The notes beneath the pieces were generated by a model. The model was not told the DNA's origin. It did not search any database and saw nothing but the letters and a program-made list of their open reading frames with translations. Positions 51,609 to 61,044 of a DNA stretch of 64,000 nucleotides are shown piece by piece. The stretch is from NCBI GenBank assembly GCA_030434875.1, contig JAUISW010000001.1:693501-757500 (forward strand), given 5' to 3'. Each line of letters begins with the position of its first letter. The first letter of the stretch is position 1. This DNA comes from Lachnospiraceae bacterium C1.1 (GTDB lineage Bacteria; Bacillota; Clostridia; Lachnospirales; Lachnospiraceae). The position numbers were made by a program, and so were the translations under genes.

Positions 51609-53015
51609 ATGAACAGAAAAAATTACGGCGCAAATACAAACGTATTACAGATGTTTATAGACGGATTTGTGCTGATATTAGCATTTGTTTTTAGTCTGAT
51701 AATCTTCAAAGTACCATATTATAATATTTCTTTTGTGAAGAGAATCGTTGCATTATTTGCGATTTTTTTATTTACCTATATTGCGGCAGCAAAAGAAAAA
51801 CGTCTCTATAATGTTACACTTTTCTTTTATTTTGACAGGCATATCAGACTGGTCACATCGGCATTTGCCATGGCGCTTGTTGTAACTTCTGTCATACTGC
51901 TGTTTTTTCTAAATCCTTATGAACAGATCCGTCGGTTTTATATTATTTTTCTTATTGCATCATATCTTTTCATGCTGATAAATGTCATTGTCAGCAGGCT
52001 GGTTCAGATAGTGGTCGTAAGATACAATGCTCCGCGCGCGGCTTTTGTCGGTGTGCATGAAGATTTTGAGAAATTTAATTATTTCCTTAATAAGACGAGC
52101 ATGCGCCTTGATGAGATAGGATATATTAATTATCCGGGAAGAACATCAAAGGGAATTTCAAATGTCCTTGGGGATATTGAAGATATAGAGCAGATAATAC
52201 GCGACCATGAGATAGACCAGATTTATTTCTTCAAATATAATGAAGATTCCGAAGCTGACATATCAAAATATGTAGATATCTGTCTGGAAATGGGAATCAC
52301 AGTACGTGTCATAATGGAATCCTTTAACAGAAGTAAGGTCAGCAGTTATGTCAGTGCTGTAGGTGTCTATCCAATGATAACATATCATACCATTGCGTTG
52401 AATGAGTATGAGCAGTGTGTTAAGCGGTTGATAGATATCGTAGCGAGTTTTGTGGGAATAATCATAACTTCTCCGATAATGCTTCTTACGGCTTTAGCTA
52501 TAAAAATCGATTCGCCTGGTCCGGTATTCTTCGTTCAGAAGAGAGTAGGTCAGAACGGTCGTGTCTTCAAAATGTATAAATTCCGCAGTATGTGTGCGGA
52601 AGCCGAGTCTCAGAAGAGCGTTCTTGCAGCTGAAAACGGCATGGAAGACGAGATCATGTTTAAGATGAAAGATGATCCGAGAGTCACACGAGTTGGTAAA
52701 TTTATCAGAAGGACCAGTATAGATGAGCTTCCGCAGCTTTTTAACGTGCTTATAGGCAATATGAGTATTGTAGGAACCCGTCCGCCAACGATAGATGAAG
52801 TTGAGCGCTATAAGAGATGCCAGTGGAGGCGGCTCAGCATAAAGCCCGGGATTACCGGACTCTGGCAGGTAAGCGGTAGGAGTGACATCAGAGATTTTGA
52901 TGATGTCGTAAAACTTGATGTTAAATATATTGACAACTGGTCAATTATGTATGACATAAAAATTCTATTTAAAACAGTTATTGTGCTGTTTGGAAAAAAT
53001 AACGGGGCGTATTAG
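51609..53015 (+). CDS. Polyprenyl glycosylphosphotransferase (WcaJ/WbaP-type initiating enzyme)
   Basis: 468 residues. Four N-terminal membrane helices (about 12-30, 42-60, 82-105, 112-135), a soluble CoA-binding-like middle (FVGVHEDFEKFNYFLNKTSM, DQIYFFKYN), and a C-terminal bacterial sugar transferase domain: membrane helix ASFVGIIITSPIMLLTALAI, KIDSPGPVFFVQKRVGQNGR, KMYKFRSMCAEAE, TSIDELPQLFNVLIGNMSIV and KPGITGLWQVSGRSDI. It transfers sugar-1-phosphate to undecaprenyl phosphate, the first committed step of the cluster's polymer. It lies 30 bases after the PssE-like gene. Confidence 0.93.
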   Translation: MNRKNYGANTNVLQMFIDGFVLILAFVFSLIIFKVPYYNISFVKRIVALFAIFLFTYIAAAKEKRLYNVTLFFYFDRHIRLVTSAFAMALVVTSVILLFFLNPYEQIRRFYIIFLIASYLFMLINVIVSRLVQIVVVRYNAPRAAFVGVHEDFEKFNYFLNKTSMRLDEIGYINYPGRTSKGISNVLGDIEDIEQIIRDHEIDQIYFFKYNEDSEADISKYVDICLEMGITVRVIMESFNRSKVSSYVSAVGVYPMITYHTIALNEYEQCVKRLIDIVASFVGIIITSPIMLLTALAIKIDSPGPVFFVQKRVGQNGRVFKMYKFRSMCAEAESQKSVLAAENGMEDEIMFKMKDDPRVTRVGKFIRRTSIDELPQLFNVLIGNMSIVGTRPPTIDEVERYKRCQWRRLSIKPGITGLWQVSGRSDIRDFDDVVKLDVKYIDNWSIMYDIKILFKTVIVLFGKNNGAY

Positions 53016-53024
53016 GAGTTTGAA

Positions 53025-53291
53025 ATGGAACTTAGCAGTGTAGTCAAATTAAAGAAAACAGTCAGTGTTGCGGATCTTTCAGGCGAAAAAGCAATGATCG
53101 ACTTTGAAACCGGCAAGTATTATCTGATAAAGGGAACAGGTAATGATATCTGGGACATGATACAGGAAGAAATTTCTGTCGGAGAGATCGTTGACAGATT
53201 ACTGGAAGAATATGATGTAACGAGGGAGAAGTGTACCGAGTCAGTATTGAATTTCCTTGAAAATCTTAAAACGAAAGGTTTTGTAGACTGA
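53025..53291 (+). CDS. PqqD-family small protein
   Basis: 88 residues in the PqqD/winged-helix form: a short strand start (VKLKKTVSVADLSGEKAMID), the hallmark FETGKYYLIKGTGNDIWDMI (about 28-47) and the pattern EEISVGEIVDRLLEEYDVTR, ending with NFLENLKTKGFVD. PqqD-like domains bind leader peptides of RiPPs or act as chaperones for radical SAM enzymes. Here there is no RiPP precursor or radical SAM gene next to it; it sits between the initiating transferase (9 bases away) and a GT14 enzyme (overlapping by one base). It may bind a peptide or protein partner of the polysaccharide machinery, or be a regulatory adaptor. Confidence 0.85.
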   Translation: MELSSVVKLKKTVSVADLSGEKAMIDFETGKYYLIKGTGNDIWDMIQEEISVGEIVDRLLEEYDVTREKCTESVLNFLENLKTKGFVD

Positions 53292-54214
53292 TGAGAGTTG
53301 CCTTCTTAAACCTTTGCCATACCGATCCGGAGCTTGTTGCGAGATGTGCCAGAAGACTTTGCAGCGATCCGGATTTTGATATGTATATTCATCTTGACGC
53401 TAAGCAGGATATAGAGCCTTTTAAGAGGGCACTGGAGCCTGTGGATAGGGTGTTTTTTACACCTGTAAGGCATAAGGTATACTGGGGCGGCTATAACGCG
53501 ATACATGCCTGCTATGAGCTTCTGAGGACTGCATTAAAGAGTGACAGGAAATATGATTATTTTGTCATGATGCAGAACCTTGATTATCCTATAAAGAGCA
53601 ATGCTGAGATAAAGGCTTTCTTTGAAGATAATAATGGCAGGGAGTTCATAAGAGGCTGTCCGATAGCCGGAACAAAGGATTGGGAATTTTCAAGGAAATA
53701 TAAACTTTATTACATGAAGGACAATCCTTATGGCAAGGCATCGAATAAGAACCCGGTCAAGCTTATGATAACTCTTGCTTCGGCATTGATGAGTCTGACA
53801 ACACGGGGATTTGACGGAACGATCCATGAGAGTGACGGGGATTATCCGGTCTACTATGGCTGCGCACAGTGGGCGGTAACGCGGGAGTGCGCTTTATTTT
53901 TGGATGAGTTTGAGAGGACGCATCCGATTTTCAACAAACGTATGAAGCTAATGCAGTTTCCGGATGAAGAGTATTTTCATACGGTGGTACACAATTCTGA
54001 GTTTAAGACTAACTGTGTGAAATATGATGAGCCGGAAGAGAGGTGGCTCGTAAACTGGAGAAACCTGACTTACTTTGAATTTCCTAAGGAAGTCACATTA
54101 TTAACCGAAAAAGACTATGATAAACTGATGCAGCAGCCGGATCTCTTTTGCAGGAAAGTAAGGACGGGGGAGTCGGATGGGCTGCTGGATATGTTGGATG
54201 GAGAAATGGCATGA
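53291..54214 (+). CDS. GT14 beta-1,6-N-acetylglucosaminyltransferase-like (core-2/I-branching family)
   Basis: 307 residues. The family is recognised from RVAFLNLCHTDPELVARCAR, MYIHLDAKQDIEPF, FFTPVRHKVYWGGYNAIHAC, YDYFVMMQNLDYPIKSNAEI and the GCAQWAVTRECALFLDEF region, with the acidic PDEEYFHTVVHNS motif (about 220-232) near the catalytic site and WRNLT close after. Family members add branching GlcNAc or xylose in 1,6 linkage; bacterial members occur in capsule and EPS loci. Overlaps pqqD-like by one base and the next GT2 gene by four (ATGA). Confidence 0.88.
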   Translation: MRVAFLNLCHTDPELVARCARRLCSDPDFDMYIHLDAKQDIEPFKRALEPVDRVFFTPVRHKVYWGGYNAIHACYELLRTALKSDRKYDYFVMMQNLDYPIKSNAEIKAFFEDNNGREFIRGCPIAGTKDWEFSRKYKLYYMKDNPYGKASNKNPVKLMITLASALMSLTTRGFDGTIHESDGDYPVYYGCAQWAVTRECALFLDEFERTHPIFNKRMKLMQFPDEEYFHTVVHNSEFKTNCVKYDEPEERWLVNWRNLTYFEFPKEVTLLTEKDYDKLMQQPDLFCRKVRTGESDGLLDMLDGEMA

Positions 54215-55221
54215 CAGATCTCGAAAAAGAAATAAATGAAAAATACAAGATTTCTGTAATAGTGCCTGTATTCAGGGTTGAAAAGTATTTAAGAAGATGT
54301 GTTGATTCCATCATCAATCAGACCTATAAAAATCTTGAGATAATACTTGTTGATGACGGGTCTGACGATGGATGTCCGGAAATCTGTGACAGATATAAAA
54401 GTATTGATGACAGGATCATCGTTATACATCAGAAGAATGGGGGTCTGTCAAAAGCAAGAAACAGCGGACTTGATATTGCTTCCGGTGATATCATATCCCT
54501 TGTGGATTCTGATGATTATATTAATCGCTACATGTATGAGGACATGATCCGGTATTTTGACAGTCCGGAAAACGATATCGTTATGTGCGATTTCGAGTAT
54601 GCTTACGAGGACGGCACAGACGACAGAATAAATAATGTCAATAATGAGGCTGATGTCAGTTACATAAGCGGAATAAAAGCCCAATATAAAATATTGAAAA
54701 ATTATGATACGCAGGTTAAGTATACTGTTGCATGGAATAAGTTATACAGAAAGAGCCTGTTTGAGGGAATCCGCTATCCTAACGGACGGATACATGAGGA
54801 TGAAGCAAGAACTCATCGTCTGCTCTATAAAGCAAAAAAAATAGTTTATATAAAATATCCATACTATTTTTACTTTCAGAGAAAAGACAGTATCGTCGGC
54901 AGCAGGATATCAAAAAAGAATCTGCAGCTGATAGATGCCTATTCTGATAAATTGAATTTCTACAGGAAAAACAGAGAGAATACCCTTTGGAACCTGCAGG
55001 CAAGACATGCTATGCACATGGCCTGCTATATGCAGAAAAGGCTTGATGATAATAAGACAAAAACCTCTCTGAAAAACGAAATTCAGGGAAAACGACTGAG
55101 AAAGGAATTATTAAAAGCAAAAAAAAGCCGGATAGATGATCTGTCCCTGAAGATTGAGATCTTCCTTTTTGCATATTTCGCTGGAATCTATTACAAAATT
55201 TGGAAAATGAGGAAAAGGTAG
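54211..55221 (+). CDS. GT2 family glycosyltransferase (a)
   Basis: 336 residues, start ATG at 54211 inside the preceding stop (ATGA). GT-A fold motifs: YKISVIVPVFRVEKYLRRCV, LEIILVDDGSDDGCPEICDR, NGGLSKARNSGLDIASGD and the DXD-like LVDSDDYI (about 100). A conserved acceptor-side block is YTVAWNKLYRKSLFEGIRYP with NGRIHEDE (Glu-Asp general base pair, about 190), shared with the genes at 56226 and 61045. The C-terminal basic helix may contact the membrane. One of six GT2 enzymes in the cluster, each expected to add one sugar of the repeat unit. Confidence 0.9.
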   Translation: MTDLEKEINEKYKISVIVPVFRVEKYLRRCVDSIINQTYKNLEIILVDDGSDDGCPEICDRYKSIDDRIIVIHQKNGGLSKARNSGLDIASGDIISLVDSDDYINRYMYEDMIRYFDSPENDIVMCDFEYAYEDGTDDRINNVNNEADVSYISGIKAQYKILKNYDTQVKYTVAWNKLYRKSLFEGIRYPNGRIHEDEARTHRLLYKAKKIVYIKYPYYFYFQRKDSIVGSRISKKNLQLIDAYSDKLNFYRKNRENTLWNLQARHAMHMACYMQKRLDDNKTKTSLKNEIQGKRLRKELLKAKKSRIDDLSLKIEIFLFAYFAGIYYKIWKMRKR

Positions 55222-55230
55222 TTGTCGGGA

Positions 55231-56217
55231 ATGAGTGATTTGGTTAGCGTCATAATCCCTGTATATAATGCAGAAAAATATCTGACAAAATGTCTGAACA
55301 GCATAATTGGGCAGACCTATGAAAATATAGAGATAATCCTGATCAATGATGGCTCAACTGACAGCACAGGGGAAATATGCAGCAGGTTTGCCGCAAAAGA
55401 CTCAAGAATAAGATATATCGAGCAGGAAAACGCGGGACAGTCCATAACACGCAACAGAGGGATCGGGCTTTCAAAGGGAAGATATATTTATTTCATGGAC
55501 AGCGATGACCATTTGGATGACGGATATATAGAATTTGCGGTTAAAAGCTTAAAGGATGAGAAAGCTGATATGATGATCTCCAATTATTACCATGAACTTG
55601 AAAATGGTGCTTCATGGAATGAGAGGGAATTTGAGGAAGGGGTTTTTGATCTCACGAAAGAAGCTGACAGATATAAATTTATCGTCAATGTCTTTCTTCC
55701 CTATAAGTGCGGATTTGAAGTCTGGAACAGGCTTTATGATGCTGAGCTTATAAAGGAAAACGGGCTTGAATTTCCGGTATTTAAGCCTGTGGTCGCAGAG
55801 GATGTGTGTTTTAACCTTTTATATATTTTCTGCGCAGGAAAAATTATCGTATCGAATAAGAGATTTTATCATTATTTGCATAATGACAGCTCTACAATGG
55901 CTAAAAATGCCGGGGTTCAGATAAACAGATATAACGAAGTCAGCCGACTGGCTTATAGTTTCCTTGAAAATAAAGGAAAGCTCCCATATCTGAGGGAGAA
56001 TTATGTATTTATTCATCTGCTGCTGATATACCATGAACTTATGAACTATGATCTTAAAGGTATGAAAGCGATCATTAAGCAGATAGAGGATAAGGAAAAC
56101 TTTAGAAGGCTTGATAAGCTGAGAGCAAGGGATTTTGCCCCGGCAGTAAAGAATATAGGAATTGCCAGAACTCTTAAATACAGCATGCTTGGAATTCTTT
56201 ATGGTATTTGGTTGTAG
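55231..56217 (+). CDS. GT2 family glycosyltransferase (b)
   Basis: 328 residues from the ATG at 55231; a TTG three codons earlier is also possible since the ribosome site is weak. Motifs: VSVIIPVYNAEKYLTKCLNS, IEIILINDGSTDSTGEICSR, NAGQSITRNRGIGLSKGRYI and FMDSDDHLDDGYI. The catalytic acidic pair is in FKPVVAEDVCFNLLYIF (about 190-205). It is more divergent from the other GT2 enzymes here, with a shorter C terminus. The end overlaps the upstream sequence of the next gene. Confidence 0.88.
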   Translation: MSDLVSVIIPVYNAEKYLTKCLNSIIGQTYENIEIILINDGSTDSTGEICSRFAAKDSRIRYIEQENAGQSITRNRGIGLSKGRYIYFMDSDDHLDDGYIEFAVKSLKDEKADMMISNYYHELENGASWNEREFEEGVFDLTKEADRYKFIVNVFLPYKCGFEVWNRLYDAELIKENGLEFPVFKPVVAEDVCFNLLYIFCAGKIIVSNKRFYHYLHNDSSTMAKNAGVQINRYNEVSRLAYSFLENKGKLPYLRENYVFIHLLLIYHELMNYDLKGMKAIIKQIEDKENFRRLDKLRARDFAPAVKNIGIARTLKYSMLGILYGIWL

Positions 56218-56225
56218 GAGATTTT

Positions 56226-57200
56226 ATGTTAGAAAAACCACTTGTAAGTGTAATTGTTCCGATATATATGGTAGAGGCATATCTGCCTGCATGTATCGAG
56301 AGTATTCAGAATCAGACTTACGAAAATCTTGAGATAATTCTTGTTGATGACGGCTCAAAAGATGATTGCGGAAAGATAGCTGAAAAATACGCAGCTAACG
56401 ATTCAAGGATAAAGGTTATACATAAAGAAAATGGTGGTTTGTCCGATGCAAGAAATGCGGGAATAGATATTGCGGAGGGGGAATACTTTGTATTTGTCGA
56501 TTCTGATGATCGCATTCACCCCCAAATGACAGAACTTCTGCTTCAGCCGGTAGTTGAGAACAAGGCGGATATGAGTGTCTGCAATTTTATGACCATAGGG
56601 GATGACGAAAAAACAGATATTTCCAATATTGTAAAAGCTGATATTGTGATCATTGAAAATATGGAGGATAAAACAAAATACTATTTTGAGGAAAAGTCTT
56701 ATGTGCGTTTTACAGTTGCATGGAACAAGCTTTATCCGAGAAGATATTTTGAGCAGATCAGGTATCCTAAGGGAAAAATACATGAGGATGAATTTACGAC
56801 ATATAAGCTTCTTGATAAGGCAGACAGAGTCGCATATATAAAAGATCCGCTGTATTACTATGTTCAAAGAGGCAGCAGTATTATGGGTGAGGGATTTAAT
56901 GAAAAATCGCTGCATAGATTGGAGGCAATGGATGAGAGGATCCATTACTATCTTGAGCTCAATAATTATGAGTGGGCAGTGAGAATTCTTTTTTTATATA
57001 GGCTCATGTTTTTGAGATATGCTAAGCAGATAAAAAATAATAAAAGATATCATTTTGGTATGTTAAAACCTTTTTTTGAAATATACAGAAATCTGACCAT
57101 GAAGAATATATTTAATTATCCTATATCTTTTAAGGAAAAAATTGGGTATGTAAGCATGGCAATCTTTCCCAAAATGTATATTGAATCACATATAAAATAA
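56226..57200 (+). CDS. GT2 family glycosyltransferase (c)
   Basis: 324 residues. VSVIVPIYMVEAYLPACIES, LEIILVDDGSKDDCGKIAEK, NGGLSDARNAGIDIAEGEYF and FVDSDDRIHPQM form the donor site; FTVAWNKLYPRRYFEQIRYP with KGKIHEDEF the acceptor-side block. Start at the ATG at 56226 with TAGGAG eight bases upstream. Close paralogue of the gene at 61045 (very similar first 110 residues), which points to duplication within the cluster. C terminus ends with a segment like SFKEKIGYVSMAIFPKMYIE also seen in that paralogue. Confidence 0.9.
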   Translation: MLEKPLVSVIVPIYMVEAYLPACIESIQNQTYENLEIILVDDGSKDDCGKIAEKYAANDSRIKVIHKENGGLSDARNAGIDIAEGEYFVFVDSDDRIHPQMTELLLQPVVENKADMSVCNFMTIGDDEKTDISNIVKADIVIIENMEDKTKYYFEEKSYVRFTVAWNKLYPRRYFEQIRYPKGKIHEDEFTTYKLLDKADRVAYIKDPLYYYVQRGSSIMGEGFNEKSLHRLEAMDERIHYYLELNNYEWAVRILFLYRLMFLRYAKQIKNNKRYHFGMLKPFFEIYRNLTMKNIFNYPISFKEKIGYVSMAIFPKMYIESHIK

Positions 57201-57212
57201 TTGGAATAGATT

Positions 57213-58748
57213 ATGGGTAGTAAAAAGAAAATTGCAATAAATATGGTGGCGCAATTTGTGTCATTTTTTGTAAATCTTGGTATTAATTTTATTCTTGCGC
57301 CATTTCTTACTAAGAGTATTGGCAAGGAAATATATGGATTTGTTAATCTGGCATTCCAAATGACAGGATATATCACTATCGTTACAAATGCACTGAATGC
57401 TATGCTTGGAAGATTTATCACACTAAATGTAGGAAAGAAGGATTATGAGTCAGCGAGGTCATATTTTTCTTCTGCTATAATTGCTAATATGACAATATCT
57501 GCCGTATGTTTTCTTCCGGTAACGGTTTCTATTCTGTATCTTAATCACTGGCTTGATGTTCCGGCCAGCAATATTTTAGATGTTCAATTGCTTTGGACAT
57601 TTATTTTCCTGGATTTCTTTGCAGGATTAGTTACGAGTGGGACCGGAGTATCGACGTATGTGTCAAACAGGTTGGATTTATCAGCAAGAAAAAGCATGGA
57701 ATCTAATATATTAAGAGCAGTCATGCTCTTCTGTTTGTTTACATTCTTTCCTTCAAGAGTTTGGTATGTGGGAGTTACAAAGTTTGTTACCGGATTTTAT
57801 ATAATATTGGCAAATGTCTATTATAAAAAAAAGTTGACACCTGAGCTATATTTCAGTAAGGAATTAGTAAGGCTTTCCTCGATTTTGTCTTTAATAAAGA
57901 CCGGAATATGGAATTCAGTGCAGCAGTTATCGTCAATACTTGTAAACGGCTGTGACACGCTTATCACTAACCTCTACATTGATGCAGCTTCAATGACATT
58001 GATGAGCTTTGCAAAGACAATACCAAATTACCTGATGTCCATAATCGGTATAGTTTGTGGTTCATTTGGCCCACAACTGACACTGCTTTATGGAAAGGGT
58101 GATATGAATGAATTTGTAAAACAGGTTAAAAGTGCGATAAAGGTTTGTGGATTCATATGCTCAGTACCAATTTTAGGATTTGTTGTTTTTGGAACAAATT
58201 TTTTCTCACTCTGGCTTCCAACATTAAATAGTGGCGAGATAAATACAATTCAGATACTTTCAATAATGATTTTGGCACAGACAATATTTGATGTATATAT
58301 ATATCCGCTATATACGGTAAATCAGATTACGGCAAAGCTCAGACTGCCTGTATTCGTATCGTTGGGAATAGGAGTGGCAAATATCATAGGCTCAATATGG
58401 TTGTGCACTCATTCTAATATGGGAGTGTATGCAATACAGATTGTAAGCTCGATACTGCTTACAGCCAGGGTGTTCTTCTTTGCACCAATTTATGCAGCAC
58501 ATATTTTAGGACAGAAGTGGTGGACATTTTACCTGCCGCTTTTTAGAGGCGCGTTTTCATCTGCGGTAATCGTGGTAGTGTTTGTTTCTATATCACGTTT
58601 CGTCGTAATCCATTCATGGCTCATGCTTGCATTAGTCGGTATTATTTGCGGAATAATAGGATATGCTATAAATTACGTCATAGTGCTGAATAAAGAAGAA
58701 AGAGTTATTGTCAAAAATATGCTTATGAAAAGGATAAAAAGAGCATAA
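57213..58748 (+). CDS. Wzx-type oligosaccharide flippase
   Basis: 511 residues with 12-14 predicted membrane helices throughout, starting MGSKKKIAINMVAQFVSFFV. The MATE/MOP-fold polysaccharide family is suggested by the N-terminal INFILAPFLTKSIGKEIYGF (about 25-44), the central GIWNSVQQLSSILVNGCDTL (about 230-250) and late IVSSILLTARVFFFAPIYAA. It should flip the lipid-linked repeat unit to the outer membrane face. Flanked by glycosyltransferase and pyruvyl transferase genes. A matching Wzy polymerase is not in the window. Confidence 0.9.
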   Translation: MGSKKKIAINMVAQFVSFFVNLGINFILAPFLTKSIGKEIYGFVNLAFQMTGYITIVTNALNAMLGRFITLNVGKKDYESARSYFSSAIIANMTISAVCFLPVTVSILYLNHWLDVPASNILDVQLLWTFIFLDFFAGLVTSGTGVSTYVSNRLDLSARKSMESNILRAVMLFCLFTFFPSRVWYVGVTKFVTGFYIILANVYYKKKLTPELYFSKELVRLSSILSLIKTGIWNSVQQLSSILVNGCDTLITNLYIDAASMTLMSFAKTIPNYLMSIIGIVCGSFGPQLTLLYGKGDMNEFVKQVKSAIKVCGFICSVPILGFVVFGTNFFSLWLPTLNSGEINTIQILSIMILAQTIFDVYIYPLYTVNQITAKLRLPVFVSLGIGVANIIGSIWLCTHSNMGVYAIQIVSSILLTARVFFFAPIYAAHILGQKWWTFYLPLFRGAFSSAVIVVVFVSISRFVVIHSWLMLALVGIICGIIGYAINYVIVLNKEERVIVKNMLMKRIKRA

Positions 58749-58768
58749 AGAATTAAGGAGACAGTTGA

Positions 58769-59896
58769 GTGAAGGTTGGAATAATGTCTATGCAGAGGGT
58801 TGTCAATTACGGTTCCTTTCTGCAGTCCTACAGCTTGAAAAAGAATCTTGAAAAAATGGGCGCAGAGGTATGTATGGTTGACTACCATATAGAAAAAGCA
58901 CTGGTTTCTGATAATAGTAAAAAGGAAGATAAAAAGAGTAAATTGCTAAAGAAAATCAGCGACAAGTATTTCTATCCTCGAAAAATCAGCATAGAAATTC
59001 TGAATAAATATATGGAAGAGGAATGGTGGATAAGGCAGAATTTTGTAAAAGAAATGCTGCCGCTTTTAGGAGTAAAAGATGAAAGAAATTATAATCCCGA
59101 ACTTGACGTACTGGTTATAGGAAGTGATGAGGTTTTTAATTGCTTACAGCCTAATCCGGCGGTGGGATATTCAAGGGAATTATTTGGATATGATAATAAG
59201 GCATTAAAACTGATCAGCTATGCGGCATCGTTTGGAAATACTATGAATGAGGGACTTGTAAAATATGGCATATATGATGAAGTGAGAGATATGCTTTCAA
59301 AATTTGATGGTCTTTCCGTAAGAGATGATAACTCACTGTCAATAGTAAATAAAATGAATTGCCGCAATGTATCTAAAAATGTTGACCCTGTATTCTTGTA
59401 TGATTATGCAGAGGAAAGCAGAATAGATGTGCCGGAGTCGAATTATATCATTGTATATGCATATAGCTGTAGAATCACTAAGAAGGAAGCCAGTGCGATA
59501 CTTAGTTTCGCAAGGAAGCATAAGAAAAAGATTATATGTATAGAAGGCTTTCATGAATATTTAGAAAATTATGTAAGGCTAAATCCGTTTGAAGTGCTTG
59601 CGTATTTTCGAAATGCTGATTATATCATTACAGATACGTTCCACGGAACAGTATTTTCAATAAAATATAATAAGCAGTTTGTTTCTATTGTTCGAGGGGG
59701 AACTGAAACAAGCTACGGTAACAGTGCAAAGCTTGGGGATTTACTAAAAACGTTTGACTTGGAAGAAAGAGAACTGACGAAGCTGAATGAATTAGAAGAA
59801 AAAATGCTGATGCCAATTGATTACAACAGTGTTAATGCAAAGATCACAGAAGAACAGGAAAAAGCATTTAGTTATTTAAGAAAATATGTGGTTTGA
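58769..59896 (+). CDS. Polysaccharide pyruvyl transferase family protein (CsaB-like)
   Basis: 375 residues. The N-terminal part MKVGIMSMQRVVNYGSFLQS, then VLVIGSDEVFNCLQPNPAVG, LISYAASFGN and DGLSVRDDNSLSIV, and the late ADYIITDTFHGTVFSIKYNK motif (about 285-305) match the pyruvyl transferase superfamily. It would attach ketal-linked pyruvate to a sugar of the repeat unit. Starts at GTG (58769) behind AAGGAG. The next gene (FrhB-like) begins 3 bases after; this pair recurs in EPS loci of Firmicutes and Bacteroidetes, to my knowledge. Confidence 0.87.
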   Translation: MKVGIMSMQRVVNYGSFLQSYSLKKNLEKMGAEVCMVDYHIEKALVSDNSKKEDKKSKLLKKISDKYFYPRKISIEILNKYMEEEWWIRQNFVKEMLPLLGVKDERNYNPELDVLVIGSDEVFNCLQPNPAVGYSRELFGYDNKALKLISYAASFGNTMNEGLVKYGIYDEVRDMLSKFDGLSVRDDNSLSIVNKMNCRNVSKNVDPVFLYDYAEESRIDVPESNYIIVYAYSCRITKKEASAILSFARKHKKKIICIEGFHEYLENYVRLNPFEVLAYFRNADYIITDTFHGTVFSIKYNKQFVSIVRGGTETSYGNSAKLGDLLKTFDLEERELTKLNELEEKMLMPIDYNSVNAKITEEQEKAFSYLRKYVV

Positions 59897-59899
59897 TTT

Positions 59900-61012
59900 A
59901 TGAATTTAGTGAATGAAGAAAAGTGTACAGGTTGTAGAGCGTGTGAGAACATCTGTCCCAAAGGTGCTATTACAATGAAACTTACAACTGAGATGAAAAC
60001 TGTTCCGGAAATTAATTCGGATTTATGTATTGAATGTGGCTTGTGTGGGAAAACCTGCCCTGTATTGAATACTTCTGAGTTTAAGGAACCTCTTGAGTGT
60101 CTTGCGGCATGGAATAATAATGAAACAGACAGGGAAACATGTGCATCCGGGGGAGTTGCAACAGCATTATATCGGACAATCCTTGAAAATGGTGGTGTTA
60201 TATATGGCTGCGATTATGATGACAATCTAAAGCCGATAATAAGGCGTTCTGAAAATACAGAAGATTTAGAAAAGTTCAAAAGTTCAAAATATGTACAGAG
60301 CTCAACTGAACATACGTATTCTGAGGTTAAGAAAGATTTAACAGAAGGATGTACGGTGTTATATGTGGGTTCACCTTGTCAGATTGATGGACTGCAGCAT
60401 TTTCTAAATAAGAAATACGAAAATCTCTATACTGTTGATATAATCTGTCATGGGGTTCCGCCAATTAAATATTTTCAGGAATATATAAAGTCTTTGAAAA
60501 CAAAGGAAAAAGTTACATCGGTAGGGTTCAGAGGTATAGAAGATTTTAAACTCAGTTTATATAATGGCAGCAGAATTTTCTATTGGCGATATTCAAATGT
60601 TGACTATTATTATGAACAGTTTTTAAGAGGGGTTACCTATAGAGATAATTGTTATCAGTGCAGATACGCAAGAAAAGAAAGAATTTCAGACTTAACAATC
60701 GGAGATTTCTGGGGATTGGATAAGAAAACCCTAAAAATAAATTACAGTGGAAAGGTTTCTGTAATTCTTGTTAATACTGATAAGGGAAAGAATCTTATAA
60801 AGCTTTCTGAGAAACTGCTTTATACGGAAAAACGTGAAACGGAAGAAGCAGTAAAATATAATGAACAGCTTAACCGCCCGATGCCTGTTCCTGCTGACAG
60901 GGAGGTATTTTTACGAAAGCTGAACAAGGGCGTTTATAAGGCGCTAAAAACTACAGCAACAGGCAAGAAAATAACTTTTATAAGGATAAGGAATCGCCTG
61001 AAGAGGTTTTAA
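59900..61012 (+). CDS. Coenzyme F420 hydrogenase beta-subunit (FrhB)-like iron-sulfur protein
   Basis: 370 residues. Two ferredoxin motifs, CTGCRACENICP (about 9-20) and CIECGLCGKTCP (about 42-53), precede the FrhB N- and C-terminal domains: CASGGVATALYRTILENGGV (about 86-105), VLYVGSPCQIDGLQHFLN and ICHGVPPIKYFQEYI, then CYQCRYARKERISDLTIGDF (about 250-270). In polysaccharide loci these proteins accompany pyruvyl transferases; a redox role on the sugar or on the pyruvyl step is presumed but unproven. The upstream gap is only 3 bases. Confidence 0.87.
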   Translation: MNLVNEEKCTGCRACENICPKGAITMKLTTEMKTVPEINSDLCIECGLCGKTCPVLNTSEFKEPLECLAAWNNNETDRETCASGGVATALYRTILENGGVIYGCDYDDNLKPIIRRSENTEDLEKFKSSKYVQSSTEHTYSEVKKDLTEGCTVLYVGSPCQIDGLQHFLNKKYENLYTVDIICHGVPPIKYFQEYIKSLKTKEKVTSVGFRGIEDFKLSLYNGSRIFYWRYSNVDYYYEQFLRGVTYRDNCYQCRYARKERISDLTIGDFWGLDKKTLKINYSGKVSVILVNTDKGKNLIKLSEKLLYTEKRETEEAVKYNEQLNRPMPVPADREVFLRKLNKGVYKALKTTATGKKITFIRIRNRLKRF

Positions 61013-61044
61013 AAGAATCTGATAAAGAATTATGGGAGAGAAAA

